A DNA stretch of 61,706 nucleotides. Source: Fluviicola sp. GTDB lineage: Bacteria > Bacteroidota > Bacteroidia > Flavobacteriales_D > Crocinitomicaceae. Positions 8,571 to 18,122 of the stretch are shown here, in pieces. The stretch is from the NCBI GenBank assembly GCA_017983675.1, contig JAGOAZ010000002.1, positions 230,708-292,413 of the forward strand. The letters are read 5' to 3'. Position 1 is the stretch's first letter; the number at the start of each line of letters is the position of its first letter. Position numbers and translations under genes: made by a program. Under the pieces are notes generated by a model that saw only the letters and a list, made by a program, of their open reading frames with translations, was not told where the DNA came from and searched no databases.

Positions 8571-10265
8571 TTATTTTACCAAACAATCCCGCATCGTTTG
8601 AATTAATTGTTCTTGATCTATAGGTTTTGACAAGTATTCATCACAGCCCGCATCAAGTGATTTTTGACGATCACCGAGCACTGCATTTGCTGTTTGCGCA
8701 ATGATTTTAATGGTTGGAAATTGTTTTTTAATGCGTTGCGAAGCTTCATAACCGTTCATGATAGGCATGTTCATATCGATTAACAATAACGCACATTCAT
8801 TTCCGTCTTCTAACCAATCGATTGCTTCTTTCCCATTGGATACATGGTGAAAGTTAGGGAATGCAGTTTTTAAAATTTCTTTGATTAATAAGGCATTGAT
8901 TTCATCGTCTTCTACGATTAATATGGGGCTGTTATTAGTTTCAATAGCAGTTTTGCTGCGCTGTTGTCTTTCTTGTTCTGGAATTACTTTTTCTTTTGAT
9001 TTGTTGTAAGGGATAGTAAAATAAAAGCTACTTCCTTTCCCCCAGGAACTTTCGAGCCATATTTTACCAGCTAACAATCCAACAAGTTTTTCAACGATAG
9101 AAAGCCCAATTCCTGTTCCTTCTGCATTATTATTTAGATAGTTGAATTTTGTGAAACGTTCAAAAATCTTTTCTTGATCTTCTGTTGGAATCCCGGTTCC
9201 GGTATCTGAAACACTAAAAATCAATTCATTATTTTGTAGTTTACACGAACAAGTGATGGCTCCTTCATTGGTATGTTTGACTGCGTTGTTCAATAAATTT
9301 GCTAAAATTTGCTTCAAGCGATTAGGATCTGAAAAAATGAAGTAATCTGTATCATCGATTTCAAATAGCAGATTCACATGTGCTTTGTTTCGATGCGCTA
9401 ATTCAATTGAAAAAATCCGATTCATTTCTTCAAAAATTCGCTTAACACTAAACGAAGACGGTGACAATGCCATTTCTCCTGCTTCAATTTTGGATAAATC
9501 GACTATTTCGTTGATCAGTTTCAAGAGGTTACTACTGCTGCTTTGAATGATTTGAATGTATTGGGTTCGCTTTTCAGGGTTTTCTTCCTCGTTTAATAAT
9601 TCACTAAATCCAACAATAGCATTCATTGGCGTTCTGATTTCATGAGACATATTCGCTAGAAAAGCTGATTTCATTAGGTCAGACTTAATAGCTCGTTCTT
9701 TTTCACGGTTAAAATCTTCTTTGATTTTCTGAAACAGAAAAATGAGTAGAAAGGAGTATAGTGTAAAGCTGAGGTAAATATCTTGACTTCTTGTTTGAAA
9801 ATTTGGATAAGCGGATAGCCGATCGATATGTGTATTCTCTAAAATATAAAGTAATACAATGTTGGCAATGTAAACAGTGAGTAAAAACACCAACATGCGA
9901 CCATTCCATACCCAGACGATGAGCGCGCCAAAAGCAAAAACGAAATAAAGAATTGGACCGATTGACATGAATTTTACATACCAAGTGAAATCGAGCGCTG
10001 CCAAACCATAGAGGGTTAGTACTAATTTTGTAAAGAATACTTTTCCTCTGACGCGTACCATGTAATACAACCAAAAAAGCACGAGCATGCTAATTCCAGA
10101 GACAATAATAGGTCCATCAGAATAGCGAAAATACAAGTGCATGAAAAACAATGCGATTAACAAAAAACCAGCAGTTATCGTCACTAAGGTTAAGAAATAT
10201 TGATCACTATCAACTTTCTGTTTGTTTCCGAGAACGTATTTGATTCCTTTTTGTAATCCGGTCAT
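8571..10265 (-). CDS. Hybrid sensor histidine kinase/response regulator (paralog 1)
   Basis: A 564-residue protein. The N-terminus (residues about 25-180) has five to six membrane spans with almost no extracytoplasmic domain, suggesting sensing within the membrane. A HisKA domain follows with phospho-acceptor His208 in ANMSHEIRTPMNA. Then comes a HATPase with SDTGTGIP and GTGIGLSIV. A C-terminal receiver (about 450-564) has the acidic pocket VEDDE, the phospho-Asp in LLIDMNMP and the conserved Lys in YLSKPID. There is no DNA-binding domain, so the receiver is probably an intramolecular or phosphorelay intermediate. It is a tandem duplicate of the gene at 10347-12032; each copy has its own promoter-like element. 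Confidence 0.93.
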   Translation of the reverse strand: MTGLQKGIKYVLGNKQKVDSDQYFLTLVTITAGFLLIALFFMHLYFRYSDGPIIVSGISMLVLFWLYYMVRVRGKVFFTKLVLTLYGLAALDFTWYVKFMSIGPILYFVFAFGALIVWVWNGRMLVFLLTVYIANIVLLYILENTHIDRLSAYPNFQTRSQDIYLSFTLYSFLLIFLFQKIKEDFNREKERAIKSDLMKSAFLANMSHEIRTPMNAIVGFSELLNEEENPEKRTQYIQIIQSSSSNLLKLINEIVDLSKIEAGEMALSPSSFSVKRIFEEMNRIFSIELAHRNKAHVNLLFEIDDTDYFIFSDPNRLKQILANLLNNAVKHTNEGAITCSCKLQNNELIFSVSDTGTGIPTEDQEKIFERFTKFNYLNNNAEGTGIGLSIVEKLVGLLAGKIWLESSWGKGSSFYFTIPYNKSKEKVIPEQERQQRSKTAIETNNSPILIVEDDEINALLIKEILKTAFPNFHHVSNGKEAIDWLEDGNECALLLIDMNMPIMNGYEASQRIKKQFPTIKIIAQTANAVLGDRQKSLDAGCDEYLSKPIDQEQLIQTMRDCLVK

Positions 10266-10296
10266 TTTAAACTTGGTAATGGTGTGTAAACAATGA

Positions 10297-10304
10297 CAAA
10301 AGTA
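10297..10304 (-). promoter_or_regulatory. TAnnTTTG -7 element for hybrid kinase paralog 1
   Basis: The minus strand reads TACTTTTG, 31 bp before the start codon, in the 81-bp gap between the two kinase genes. Confidence 0.55.
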
Positions 10305-10346
10305 AACTTATTCCGTTTAACTTATCGACAGAAAATCAGATTATTA

Positions 10347-12032
10347 CTATGTTTTTTGAATAAAAGCGAGTAATTGAGTTGGGTCAATTGGTTTTGCAAT
10401 GTATTCATCACAACCTGCTTCTAACGCTTTTTCGCGATCGCCTAGTACAGCATTTGCTGTTTGTGCAATTATTTTAATGGTTGGAAACTCCTTTTTAATC
10501 GCTTTAGCGGTATCATACCCATTCATAATAGGCATATTCATGTCTAGTAATACAACATCAATTACTGGATTTATTCTCAGAAATACTAGCGCTTGTTCAC
10601 CATTCGATACCTGTTCGAAATTGGTGTAATGATGCTTGATGATTTCTTTTAAGAGCAAGGCATTTATTTCGTCATCTTCTACAATTAAAATCGATTTGTT
10701 ATCGTTAATTTTTGTTGTAGAAGTGATTGTTTTTTCTTCAATTGGAGGAATGTGCGTACTTGTCGCTTTGTCGAATGGCAAGGTAAAGAAGAATGTACTT
10801 CCCTTTCCCCATGTGCTTTTTAGCCAAATTTCCCCATTTAATAGGTGCACTAATTTCTCAACGATAGACAATCCGATTCCAGTTCCTTCGCTGTTTTTAT
10901 TGAGGTAATTGAATTTAGTGAAACGCTCAAAAATTTTGTCTTGGTCTTCATCTGGAATTCCAGTTCCAGAGTCTTTGACTGCGAAAATGAGTTGCTTGCC
11001 CGATTTTTTACACGAAAAAATAATTTTTCCATTGCTGGTGTGTTTGACTGCGTTACTCAACAAATTGGATAAAATTTGTTTCAATCGATAGGGGTCAGAA
11101 AAGATGATAAAGTCACCATCGGGTATTTCGAATTGTAATTGTACGTCGTGTAAATTTCGTTGTTTCAATTCAACTTGATAAACATTCAGCATTTCTTCAA
11201 AAATTGTTTTAATACTGAAATCAGACCGCGTTAAATCCATTTCACCTGCCTCGATTTTTGATAAATCGACAATTTCATTGATGAGTTTCAATAAATTACC
11301 ACTACTAGTTTGGATGATATGAATGTACTGTGAGCGTTTTTCTGCATCTTCTTCATCGTGTAAAAGTTCACTAAATCCAACTATGGCATTCATCGGTGTT
11401 CTGATTTCGTGTGACATGTTTGCTAAAAATGCAGATTTCATGAGGTCAGACTTGATGGCACGTTCTTTTTCTCGGTGAAAATCTTCTTTTATTTTTTGAA
11501 ATAAGAAAATCAACAAGAGTGAATAAATCGAAAAGTTCAGGTAAATATCAATTCCTCTCGAAGGATAATTCACTTGCTGCGCAAGTTGAAAACCACCATA
11601 TTTTTCGATGAGATAAAGTGTTAATATATTGAAGAAATAATAGCCAATTAAAATTTTCAACATTCGACCCTTCCAAACCCAAACAATCAATGCCCCAAAA
11701 GCGAAAATAAAATACAACATTGGTCCAACGGACATAAATTCATCAAACCAGATTAGATCAAGTGCAATTAAGCCAAATACAGTTAAAACAAGTTTTGGAA
11801 TGAATAATTGACCTTTAATGCGAACAAGGAAATAGAGGATAAAAATGGTAATAATACTTACTACAGTTACTAGTATTGGACGCAGTGAATTATGAAAATT
11901 CACGTGCATGATAAATAGTGGAACTAAAAATAAGATAATCGTGACATGTATTAACGTTAGAAAATAACGTTCACTTTCCACCTTTTCCTTATTGCCTAAA
12001 AGTAGTTCAATGTATTTGTTTATCATTTTCAT
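10347..12032 (-). CDS. Hybrid sensor histidine kinase/response regulator (paralog 2)
   Basis: A 561-residue protein with the same order as its neighbour: polytopic membrane sensor, HisKA (ANMSHEIRTPMNA), HATPase (KDSGTGIP, GTGIGLSIV) and receiver (VEDDE, VLLDMNMP, YIAKPID). The linker and HisKA block from REKERAIKSDL through VGFSELL is identical between the two proteins. The membrane parts and the linker before the receiver have diverged, and the receivers are moderately similar. This points to duplication followed by sensor divergence. ATG at 12030-12032 is used; an ATG two codons later is an alternative start. No cognate output protein is adjacent. Confidence 0.93.
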   Translation of the reverse strand: MKMINKYIELLLGNKEKVESERYFLTLIHVTIILFLVPLFIMHVNFHNSLRPILVTVVSIITIFILYFLVRIKGQLFIPKLVLTVFGLIALDLIWFDEFMSVGPMLYFIFAFGALIVWVWKGRMLKILIGYYFFNILTLYLIEKYGGFQLAQQVNYPSRGIDIYLNFSIYSLLLIFLFQKIKEDFHREKERAIKSDLMKSAFLANMSHEIRTPMNAIVGFSELLHDEEDAEKRSQYIHIIQTSSGNLLKLINEIVDLSKIEAGEMDLTRSDFSIKTIFEEMLNVYQVELKQRNLHDVQLQFEIPDGDFIIFSDPYRLKQILSNLLSNAVKHTSNGKIIFSCKKSGKQLIFAVKDSGTGIPDEDQDKIFERFTKFNYLNKNSEGTGIGLSIVEKLVHLLNGEIWLKSTWGKGSTFFFTLPFDKATSTHIPPIEEKTITSTTKINDNKSILIVEDDEINALLLKEIIKHHYTNFEQVSNGEQALVFLRINPVIDVVLLDMNMPIMNGYDTAKAIKKEFPTIKIIAQTANAVLGDREKALEAGCDEYIAKPIDPTQLLAFIQKT

Positions 12033-12075
12033 ATCACGTATTCAAATTTAGTGCAAGTAGCTTTTGACTAATATA

Positions 12076-12083
12076 CAAAGTTA
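12076..12083 (-). promoter_or_regulatory. TAnnTTTG -7 element for hybrid kinase paralog 2
   Basis: The minus strand reads TAACTTTG, 43 bp upstream of the kinase start codon; divergent from the thiL element at 12096-12103. Confidence 0.55.
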
Positions 12084-12095
12084 ATCGTAATGCGC

Positions 12096-12103
12096 TATCT
12101 TTG
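12096..12103 (+). promoter_or_regulatory. TAnnTTTG -7 element for thiL
   Basis: TATCTTTG, the most frequent form of this element in the window, lies 20 bp upstream of the thiL ATG. Confidence 0.65.
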
Positions 12104-12123
12104 CTAAAAATTATTTAATAGCA

Positions 12124-13158
12124 ATGAGCGAACAACGAACATCAATAAGTGAACTAGGTGAATTTGGAATGATTTCTTTATTAACAGATTCATTTGAAAG
12201 CAAAGTCCCATCGACCATAAAAGCAGTTGGTGACGATGCCGCAGTAATTCAACGCGATGAAAACACTGTGACGCTCGTTTCAACAGATTTTCTATTGGAA
12301 GGTGTTCATTTTAATTTGATGTACATGCCTTTCAAGCATTTGGGTTACAAGGCAATCGTTGTTAATTTATCGGATATTATTGCCATGAATGGCACACCAG
12401 AACAAGTGACTGTTTCTATCGCAGTTTCGAGTCGTTTTCCTGTTGAAGCAATTCAAGAATTGTACGAAGGCATCCAATTAGCTTGTTCGGTTTACAATGT
12501 CGATTTAATTGGAGGCGATACAACTTCTTCTTTGCAAGGATTGATGATTTCTGTCACTGCAATTGGAAAAGCTGAAAAATCTGCTGTAGTCTATCGCTCT
12601 GGCGCAAAACCAAACGATTTGTTAGTCGTGAGTGGTGATTTAGGAGGCGCGTACATGGGATTACAAGTATTGGAACGTGAAAAAAGCGTTTTTGAAGCGA
12701 ACCCTTCCATTCAGCCAGATTTAGATGGTTTTGATTATATTATCGAACGACAATTGAAACCTGAAGCGCGCAATGATATTTTAACTTATTTGAAAGAATT
12801 AGCGGTACAACCAACAGCGATGATTGATATTTCTGATGGTTTAGCTTCTGAAGTTTTACACTTGTGTAAACATAGTGGAGTTGGTGCGCGTGTTTATAAT
12901 GATAAATTACCAATTGATACAGTAACTTCAACAGCTGCTATTTCATTCAATTTAGATCCTGTAACGTGCGTATTGAATGGGGGAGAGGATTATGAATTAC
13001 TTTTCACAATTGCTCCAGCTGATTATGAGAAAATTAAAGGTAATCCCAACATGACAGTCATTGGATACATAACAGATGAATCGGAAGGTGCATATTTGGT
13101 GGATAAAAATGATTCGTTGGTACAGTTGAAAGCACAAGGTTGGAATAAAGCAAATTAA
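12124..13158 (+). CDS. thiL: Thiamine-monophosphate kinase
   Basis: A 344-residue ThiL. It phosphorylates thiamine monophosphate with ATP to give the coenzyme thiamine diphosphate. The motifs of the PurM/ThiL superfamily are in order: GDDAAVI near residue 37, STDFLLEGVHF (Mg-ATP site), IGGDTTSS near 138, the MIDISDGLASE block near 237 and GGEDYELLF near 290. Length is normal for Bacteroidota ThiL. It is monocistronic, with its own promoter and a strong terminator at 13183-13206. No thiamine riboswitch is visible upstream and no other thi genes are near. Confidence 0.95.
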   Translation: MSEQRTSISELGEFGMISLLTDSFESKVPSTIKAVGDDAAVIQRDENTVTLVSTDFLLEGVHFNLMYMPFKHLGYKAIVVNLSDIIAMNGTPEQVTVSIAVSSRFPVEAIQELYEGIQLACSVYNVDLIGGDTTSSLQGLMISVTAIGKAEKSAVVYRSGAKPNDLLVVSGDLGGAYMGLQVLEREKSVFEANPSIQPDLDGFDYIIERQLKPEARNDILTYLKELAVQPTAMIDISDGLASEVLHLCKHSGVGARVYNDKLPIDTVTSTAAISFNLDPVTCVLNGGEDYELLFTIAPADYEKIKGNPNMTVIGYITDESEGAYLVDKNDSLVQLKAQGWNKAN

Positions 13159-13182
13159 GTCGAAACAAGGATAAAACAAAAA

Positions 13183-13206
13183 AGCGCTGAAATCAGCGCT
13201 TTTTTT
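13183..13206. terminator. Bidirectional rho-independent terminator
   Basis: AGCGCTGA and TCAGCGCT form a perfect 8-bp stem around AA (in practice a 4-nt loop), with an A run on the left and TTTTTT on the right. It serves thiL on plus and the small lipoprotein gene on minus. Confidence 0.92.
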
Positions 13207-13450
13207 ATGAATCTTTTTTATCTTTTTTTCTCATTGGATCGGTGATATCTCCTGGATCTTCTGTTGGAACAACTGGATCAGTCGGAGATGTAGTTGTTGT
13301 GGTAGTAACTGTTGGCGGAACAACTGAAGTTGGCGTTGTTGCCTCATCTTTCAATTCCATTCCAGCGGTATCTTGCTGAGGAATAATCACTTCTTTCTGA
13401 CAACTTGCCATTGTCAAAACGAATGCCGCGAAGATGAATACCTTTTTCAT
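13205..13450 (-). CDS. Small Thr/Pro-rich lipoprotein of unknown function
   Basis: An 81-residue protein with a lipoprotein signal peptide (MKKVFIFAAFVLTMASCQK, acylated Cys17). A low-complexity region of Thr, Pro, Val and Ser follows, then an acidic stretch and a basic end (RKKDKKD). There is no recognisable domain. The Thr/Pro/Ser tract could be a target for O-glycosylation, which in Bacteroidota occurs at D-S/T-hydrophobic motifs; that is inference. It has its own TAnnTTTG element at 13468-13475 and ends in the shared terminator. Confidence 0.75.
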   Translation of the reverse strand: MKKVFIFAAFVLTMASCQKEVIIPQQDTAGMELKDEATTPTSVVPPTVTTTTTTSPTDPVVPTEDPGDITDPMRKKDKKDS

Positions 13451-13467
13451 TGTTATTACTTTACAAG

Positions 13468-13475
13468 CAAATATA
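13468..13475 (-). promoter_or_regulatory. TAnnTTTG -7 element for the Thr/Pro-rich lipoprotein gene
   Basis: The minus strand reads TATATTTG, 17 bp before the start codon. Confidence 0.5.
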
Positions 13476-13487
13476 TGAAATCTATTT

Positions 13488-16433
13488 TTAATTATCCAAA
13501 TTTTCGTAGGGTATTTTGATTAAAACGCGTGTTCCATTGATTAAACCGTTTTCATCCGTTACTTGAAAGGGACCAATTAATTCATAATCTTTCTTCCACA
13601 TTTTGCGAATCAAGGAGATGCGTTTGGATGTTATTTCCATCCCTTGTGATTTGTGGTCACCTGTAATACCTTGTTTTTTCGAAAGACTAAAATCAATCCC
13701 AATTCCATTATCATCAATGCAAACTTCTAATTGATTTTTGATGAGTTTAATCGTGATGGTTATAATACCTTTTTTCGTTTCATCGGGTAAAATACCATGA
13801 ATAATTGAATTTTCGACAAAGGGTTGCAAGAGCATTCCAGGTACAATTACACGGTCAATATCAATGTCATTATCTATGATTGAATAGCTGAAACGTTCAT
13901 TAAAGCGCATTGCCTCGAGGGATAAGTATAATTCCAACCGTTCCATTTCTTGCGCCAGGGTAACGGTGTTATTATTTTCAGCTGCACTGTCTAGGTTTTT
14001 CCGAATGAGTTTGGCAAAATTTGTCAAAAAACGGTTAGCCGATAATTTATCTTGTGTATTGATGAAATACTGAATGGCATTCAATGAATTAAAGATAAAG
14101 TGCCGATTCATACTAGCGTTTAATGATTGTTGTTCGAGTGCTAATAAGCGCGTTTGATTTTCAAGATTTTCTTTGTAGTTTTTTTCGCGAACTTGTTTGA
14201 TTTTCCATTGAAAGTAGTAGCGAATTATGCCACCGATACTTACTAAAATCAGTAAGTAAAACCACCAAGTTTGCCAGATAGGAGGTGTGATTGCTAATTG
14301 CATTATCGCTTCGTTGGATGTTTTTCCAAGTTCATCAATTGTTCGAACACGTAAACGGTAACTTCCAGCGGGTAAATTGGATAAAAACACGGTAGCATTT
14401 GGTGTTGGAGGCGACCACGTACTTTCCAGTCCTTCCAGCCAATATTGGTACATCACCGATTCTGGATCGCGCATTAATAATCCGTCCAATTCAATACTGA
14501 TGTTATTTTTGTTGTACGGAAGCACCAAGTCTATTGGAAATCCATAGCTATTGAATTTTTGCGTATAGCCTTTCAAATCAATATCTTGGTAATTGATTAG
14601 TAGTTTGCGAAAGTTAAGAATTGGCGCGTGTTCACTTTGTTGTTTTAGCGCTGATTCAGTTGTGTTAATACGAACTAATCCTTCCGCAGTTCCAAACCAA
14701 AAATTAGCACCATCAATGAAAGCTGAATTGATATTGGACTCCAAACTAATTAACCCACTGTTCAGTCCTTCGTGTGCTATTGGATTTGTTTTTTCTGCTG
14801 TGCAATCAAAACTATAAATGCCATTATTGGTTCCTACAAAGAGGGTTGTCTGTTGTTTTTCGATAAAATTTATGAATTTTGAACCACTGTTTTTACCAAA
14901 TTGGACGGGTTTATAATGAATACCATCGTATACAAATAACCCGTTTTCTGTTCCGATCCATAATCGGTTTAGTGCATCTACAGCGAGCGAATTCACACCT
15001 GTTGGAAATAATTTTAAAAGAGTTATCGCTTTTTTTCCAAGTGAAAGTTGCGCCAACCCTTTTGAACTGGCACATAATATTTTCCCTTGATACTCAATCA
15101 CTTGTCTGATGGATCCGATTTGTTGAAAAGTGCCGTTTTTAATTTGAATTTTTCGCAATTTTGATCCTGAAATATAACCGATACCATTATAGCCAATTAC
15201 TATTATTTTGCCTGACTTGAGGCGTTGAATCAACATGAAGGTAGCCGCGTTTTCATCAAAATTATGAATGGTTGATTGCCCGTTTTTTGCAAGTTTGACC
15301 ATGCCGATGTCAGTAGCAAACCATGTGTCAGATCCAATTTTCTCAATATCCCATATGGTCGAACCAGGAACATTCAGTTTGTCGGTTTCACCGTTTTCAT
15401 TCATTAGAAATGCACCTTTGTCGTACGTTCCGATGTAGTAATGTTGTGCATCTTTTTTACTCATAGAAAGCACTAAGTCGCTTTCCAATCCATTTTTTGT
15501 GGTGTAGGAATAGATAGCTGATCCACAGAAACGCAAAAGACCTTTCCCATCACTTCCAAACCACATGTTTCCATCTTTGTCGTTGAATGAACAGTTGATT
15601 GTGTTTCCAGGCATTCCATTTTTCTCTGAAAATAGTTTTACGTGCTTTTCATTTTTCAATTGAATCAAGCCTTCGAGCGAGTGCATCCAAAGTATATTGT
15701 TTTTTTCTACAGTTATTCCTGTAATGTAGTTGTTTGGAAATTGAGTTTTTAGCGGGATAATTGTTGAAAAATTGAGTGTGCTTTTGAAAATTCCTTTTGT
15801 AAATGTTGCGATATAGATGTGTTTGTTTGAACTGCACAAGCCAGAAACACTTTTATTCCCAAAACGAGTAATGTGTTTGAATTGTTTCAAATTATTCGTT
15901 TGATACAAACCGTTTCGCGTTGCAATGATTAGGGAATTGTTTACGACGAGCATATCTCGACAAGTAGCCGCATCTTCTGGATGTAACTGTTTTTTTTGCA
16001 GTCCTTTTTTTGTGAGGACATAAACACCTCCGCCCTCAGTTGCTACAACGAGTTGGTTATTGAATGAAATGATTTTTTTTGTCAATACATTTCTATCCGA
16101 TTGATTGAAGGTGAAACTTCGGCCCTTTCCATTTTTTATGATCGTAATTCCACCTTCGTGACCAACAGCAATGAAAGAATTGATGGTGTTGAGAGATGAA
16201 ATACGATTGCTGAACAGTCCATCTTCTAAAGCAAACGTTGTAAATGTTTTACCATTAAATCGTGCTAAACCACCCGAAGTTCCAACCCATAAATAACCTT
16301 GTTGGTCTTGTGTTATACATTGCACTTGCGATTGAGGAAGCCCAACGCTATTGGAATATTTGATGAATGAATAGTGCTGCCCAAGTAATTGAGCATGAAT
16401 TATAAAAGCAACTAACAGCAGCAGTAGTTTCAT
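13488..16433 (-). CDS. Sensor histidine kinase with two-component regulator propeller
   Basis: A 981-residue LytS/YehU-type membrane kinase. After a signal peptide (cleavage near LLGQ) there are many Reg_prop-type beta-propeller repeats with the signature GLPQSQV...DQQGYLWVGTSGGLARFNG, for example near residues 30-60, 240-300 and 485-560. A Y_Y_Y-type domain lies near 640-725, a transmembrane helix near 740-760 (WWFYLLILVSIGGII) and a coiled coil follows. The His_kinase domain has the phospho-acceptor His in NRHFIFNSLNAIQYF. A HATPase with DDNGIGIDF ends the protein. It overlaps the LytTR regulator gene by 4 bp, so both work as one two-component system. The ligand is unknown; in hybrid relatives it is often a polysaccharide fragment. 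Confidence 0.93.
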   Translation of the reverse strand: MKLLLLLVAFIIHAQLLGQHYSFIKYSNSVGLPQSQVQCITQDQQGYLWVGTSGGLARFNGKTFTTFALEDGLFSNRISSLNTINSFIAVGHEGGITIIKNGKGRSFTFNQSDRNVLTKKIISFNNQLVVATEGGGVYVLTKKGLQKKQLHPEDAATCRDMLVVNNSLIIATRNGLYQTNNLKQFKHITRFGNKSVSGLCSSNKHIYIATFTKGIFKSTLNFSTIIPLKTQFPNNYITGITVEKNNILWMHSLEGLIQLKNEKHVKLFSEKNGMPGNTINCSFNDKDGNMWFGSDGKGLLRFCGSAIYSYTTKNGLESDLVLSMSKKDAQHYYIGTYDKGAFLMNENGETDKLNVPGSTIWDIEKIGSDTWFATDIGMVKLAKNGQSTIHNFDENAATFMLIQRLKSGKIIVIGYNGIGYISGSKLRKIQIKNGTFQQIGSIRQVIEYQGKILCASSKGLAQLSLGKKAITLLKLFPTGVNSLAVDALNRLWIGTENGLFVYDGIHYKPVQFGKNSGSKFINFIEKQQTTLFVGTNNGIYSFDCTAEKTNPIAHEGLNSGLISLESNINSAFIDGANFWFGTAEGLVRINTTESALKQQSEHAPILNFRKLLINYQDIDLKGYTQKFNSYGFPIDLVLPYNKNNISIELDGLLMRDPESVMYQYWLEGLESTWSPPTPNATVFLSNLPAGSYRLRVRTIDELGKTSNEAIMQLAITPPIWQTWWFYLLILVSIGGIIRYYFQWKIKQVREKNYKENLENQTRLLALEQQSLNASMNRHFIFNSLNAIQYFINTQDKLSANRFLTNFAKLIRKNLDSAAENNNTVTLAQEMERLELYLSLEAMRFNERFSYSIIDNDIDIDRVIVPGMLLQPFVENSIIHGILPDETKKGIITITIKLIKNQLEVCIDDNGIGIDFSLSKKQGITGDHKSQGMEITSKRISLIRKMWKKDYELIGPFQVTDENGLINGTRVLIKIPYENLDN

Positions 16434-17215
16434 CCTTGTTTCAGCATTTTCACAAACTCAGCTACTCGATTACGCGCTACGGGAACACGAAGTCCGCTTT
16501 TCAATACAGCAAAATGACCATCGTCATTGATGTATTCTTTCAATTCTTTTAAGTGAATGATGTGCGATTTATGAACCCTGAAAAACTTCGCAGGATTTAA
16601 TATATTCTCATAAATCTTTAATGTTCGGGTATCTAAATAACGTGTTCCATCTTCGAAGTATATCGTGGTACAATTACCATTTGCTTCTAGGTGAGTAATG
16701 GTATCGTCTTCCACAATTTTCAATCCTTTTGAATGACTAATAGCGATGCGATTACTTGTTTTATTGCGTAAAAGTTGATCGGATAACTGACTCAAACTTC
16801 TAAAATACGTTACATAATTTTCTGGATCTTCGCTAAAAATATTTTTTGCATCCACTAATTTTTCAACGGCAATTCGTAAATCATCAATATCAATTGGTTT
16901 GAGTAAGTAATAAACGGCGCTTGCGTTAAAAGCACGAATAGCATAGTCTTTAAAAGCTGTAACAAAAACAATTAAGAAGTTTTTTTCAGGAACTTCATCT
17001 AATAATTCGAAGCCTTCTGCACCACTTGGCATACGGATATCTAGAAAAACAACATCAGGTTTTTCACTAGCGATTAATTCGAGTGCTTGTTCCTTTCCGG
17101 ACGCAGTTCCGATAACGCTTATTTCTGGACAATATTCATCCAACATCATTTGCAAGTTTTTACGAGCAAACTCTTCATCGTCAACGATTAAAGCACGAAG
17201 TTTTCTAATTTCCAT
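16430..17215 (-). CDS. LytTR-family response regulator
   Basis: A 261-residue regulator. The receiver spans about residues 1-125, with VDDEEFAR at the N-terminus, the phospho-Asp in VVFLDIRMPSG, and YLLKPIDIDDL. A LytTR DNA-binding domain occupies about 155-261 (KGLKIVEDDTITHLEANGN, RTLKIYENILNPAKFFRVHKSHIIHL). It is the first gene of the pair; its stop overlaps the start of the propeller kinase (ATGA), ensuring coupled expression. LytTR proteins bind pairs of direct repeats upstream of targets; none is obvious in the 148 bp upstream. Confidence 0.94.
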   Translation of the reverse strand: MEIRKLRALIVDDEEFARKNLQMMLDEYCPEISVIGTASGKEQALELIASEKPDVVFLDIRMPSGAEGFELLDEVPEKNFLIVFVTAFKDYAIRAFNASAVYYLLKPIDIDDLRIAVEKLVDAKNIFSEDPENYVTYFRSLSQLSDQLLRNKTSNRIAISHSKGLKIVEDDTITHLEANGNCTTIYFEDGTRYLDTRTLKIYENILNPAKFFRVHKSHIIHLKELKEYINDDGHFAVLKSGLRVPVARNRVAEFVKMLKQG

Positions 17216-17363
17216 GGTTGTTTTCTGTTTATTAGTAGCTAGTTCGAATATACGTTATTTTCAGCAAACTGTTTAAATTTCTTGACCATACACATGTGTC
17301 CTTCAACCATACAAGGCTTGTTACGCTACTTTTAATCAATATTTTATGCAGTTTAAGTTATTT

Positions 17364-18122
17364 TTATTCGCCAATAATTACCGCGATCATTTCCTTTAGT
17401 ATTGCTGTGTTTTCTTCGTGTATCATATGCCCGCAGTTAGGGACTTCCATATATGAAACTTGATGCTGTGCACAAAAGGCAGCCATTTTTTCTGCAGGAA
17501 TAAGCGCGTCTTTTTCACCTTGAATAACGGTGAATTTTTCAGGCTTTTCGATCAATAAGTTGCTGTTGTCTGTTCGGTCGCGCATGGCAGCTGTTACCCA
17601 AGTTATGGCGGCTGGATCCATTTGTTGTGCTTTCTCGATGTACGATTCAATAGTCGATTGAAAGCGCTCTTGATTAGCAAATAGGGAAGGGATAGCTTCT
17701 GAAACAAACAACTTAGGTTTTAATTGCACCAATTGAATGACACGGTTTCGGTCACGTTTCTTTTCGTCTGAATCGTCCCAAGGGTGTGAATTAAGCAATG
17801 TTAAGTGTTCGAATTGTGTATTCAATTTCATGAGCTCAAGTCCAACATAACCACCCATTGAGTGTCCAATGATTTGTGCGTTTTGCCAATTGTTTTCTTG
17901 TACGATATCCATTACTTGTAGCGCCATGTTCTTCACTGAGCGATTCAATTCACTATCGAGCAGACTTAATCCATGACCGTTTAAATCAATCAAGATAACT
18001 TTGGTGTTGTTAAACGAAACAAAGGCATCCCACATGCTTGCATCTTCCAAAAAGCCATGTAAAAAAAGAACAGGATTTCCGTTGCCAAAAACCCTGTAAC
18101 TCAATGCTTTTTTATTTTTCAT
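17364..18122 (-). CDS. Alpha/beta-fold hydrolase
   Basis: A 252-residue cytoplasmic alpha/beta hydrolase with LHGFLED near residue 21 (oxyanion hole), GHSMGG with Ser88 and the catalytic His in PNCGHMIHEEN near the C-terminus. Closest in style to the BioH/MenH/esterase group, but no feature fixes the substrate. It overlaps the end of the upstream aminopeptidase gene by 11 bp and is translated with it. Its role with the peptidase is unknown. Confidence 0.86.
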   Translation of the reverse strand: MKNKKALSYRVFGNGNPVLFLHGFLEDASMWDAFVSFNNTKVILIDLNGHGLSLLDSELNRSVKNMALQVMDIVQENNWQNAQIIGHSMGGYVGLELMKLNTQFEHLTLLNSHPWDDSDEKKRDRNRVIQLVQLKPKLFVSEAIPSLFANQERFQSTIESYIEKAQQMDPAAITWVTAAMRDRTDNSNLLIEKPEKFTVIQGEKDALIPAEKMAAFCAQHQVSYMEVPNCGHMIHEENTAILKEMIAVIIGE

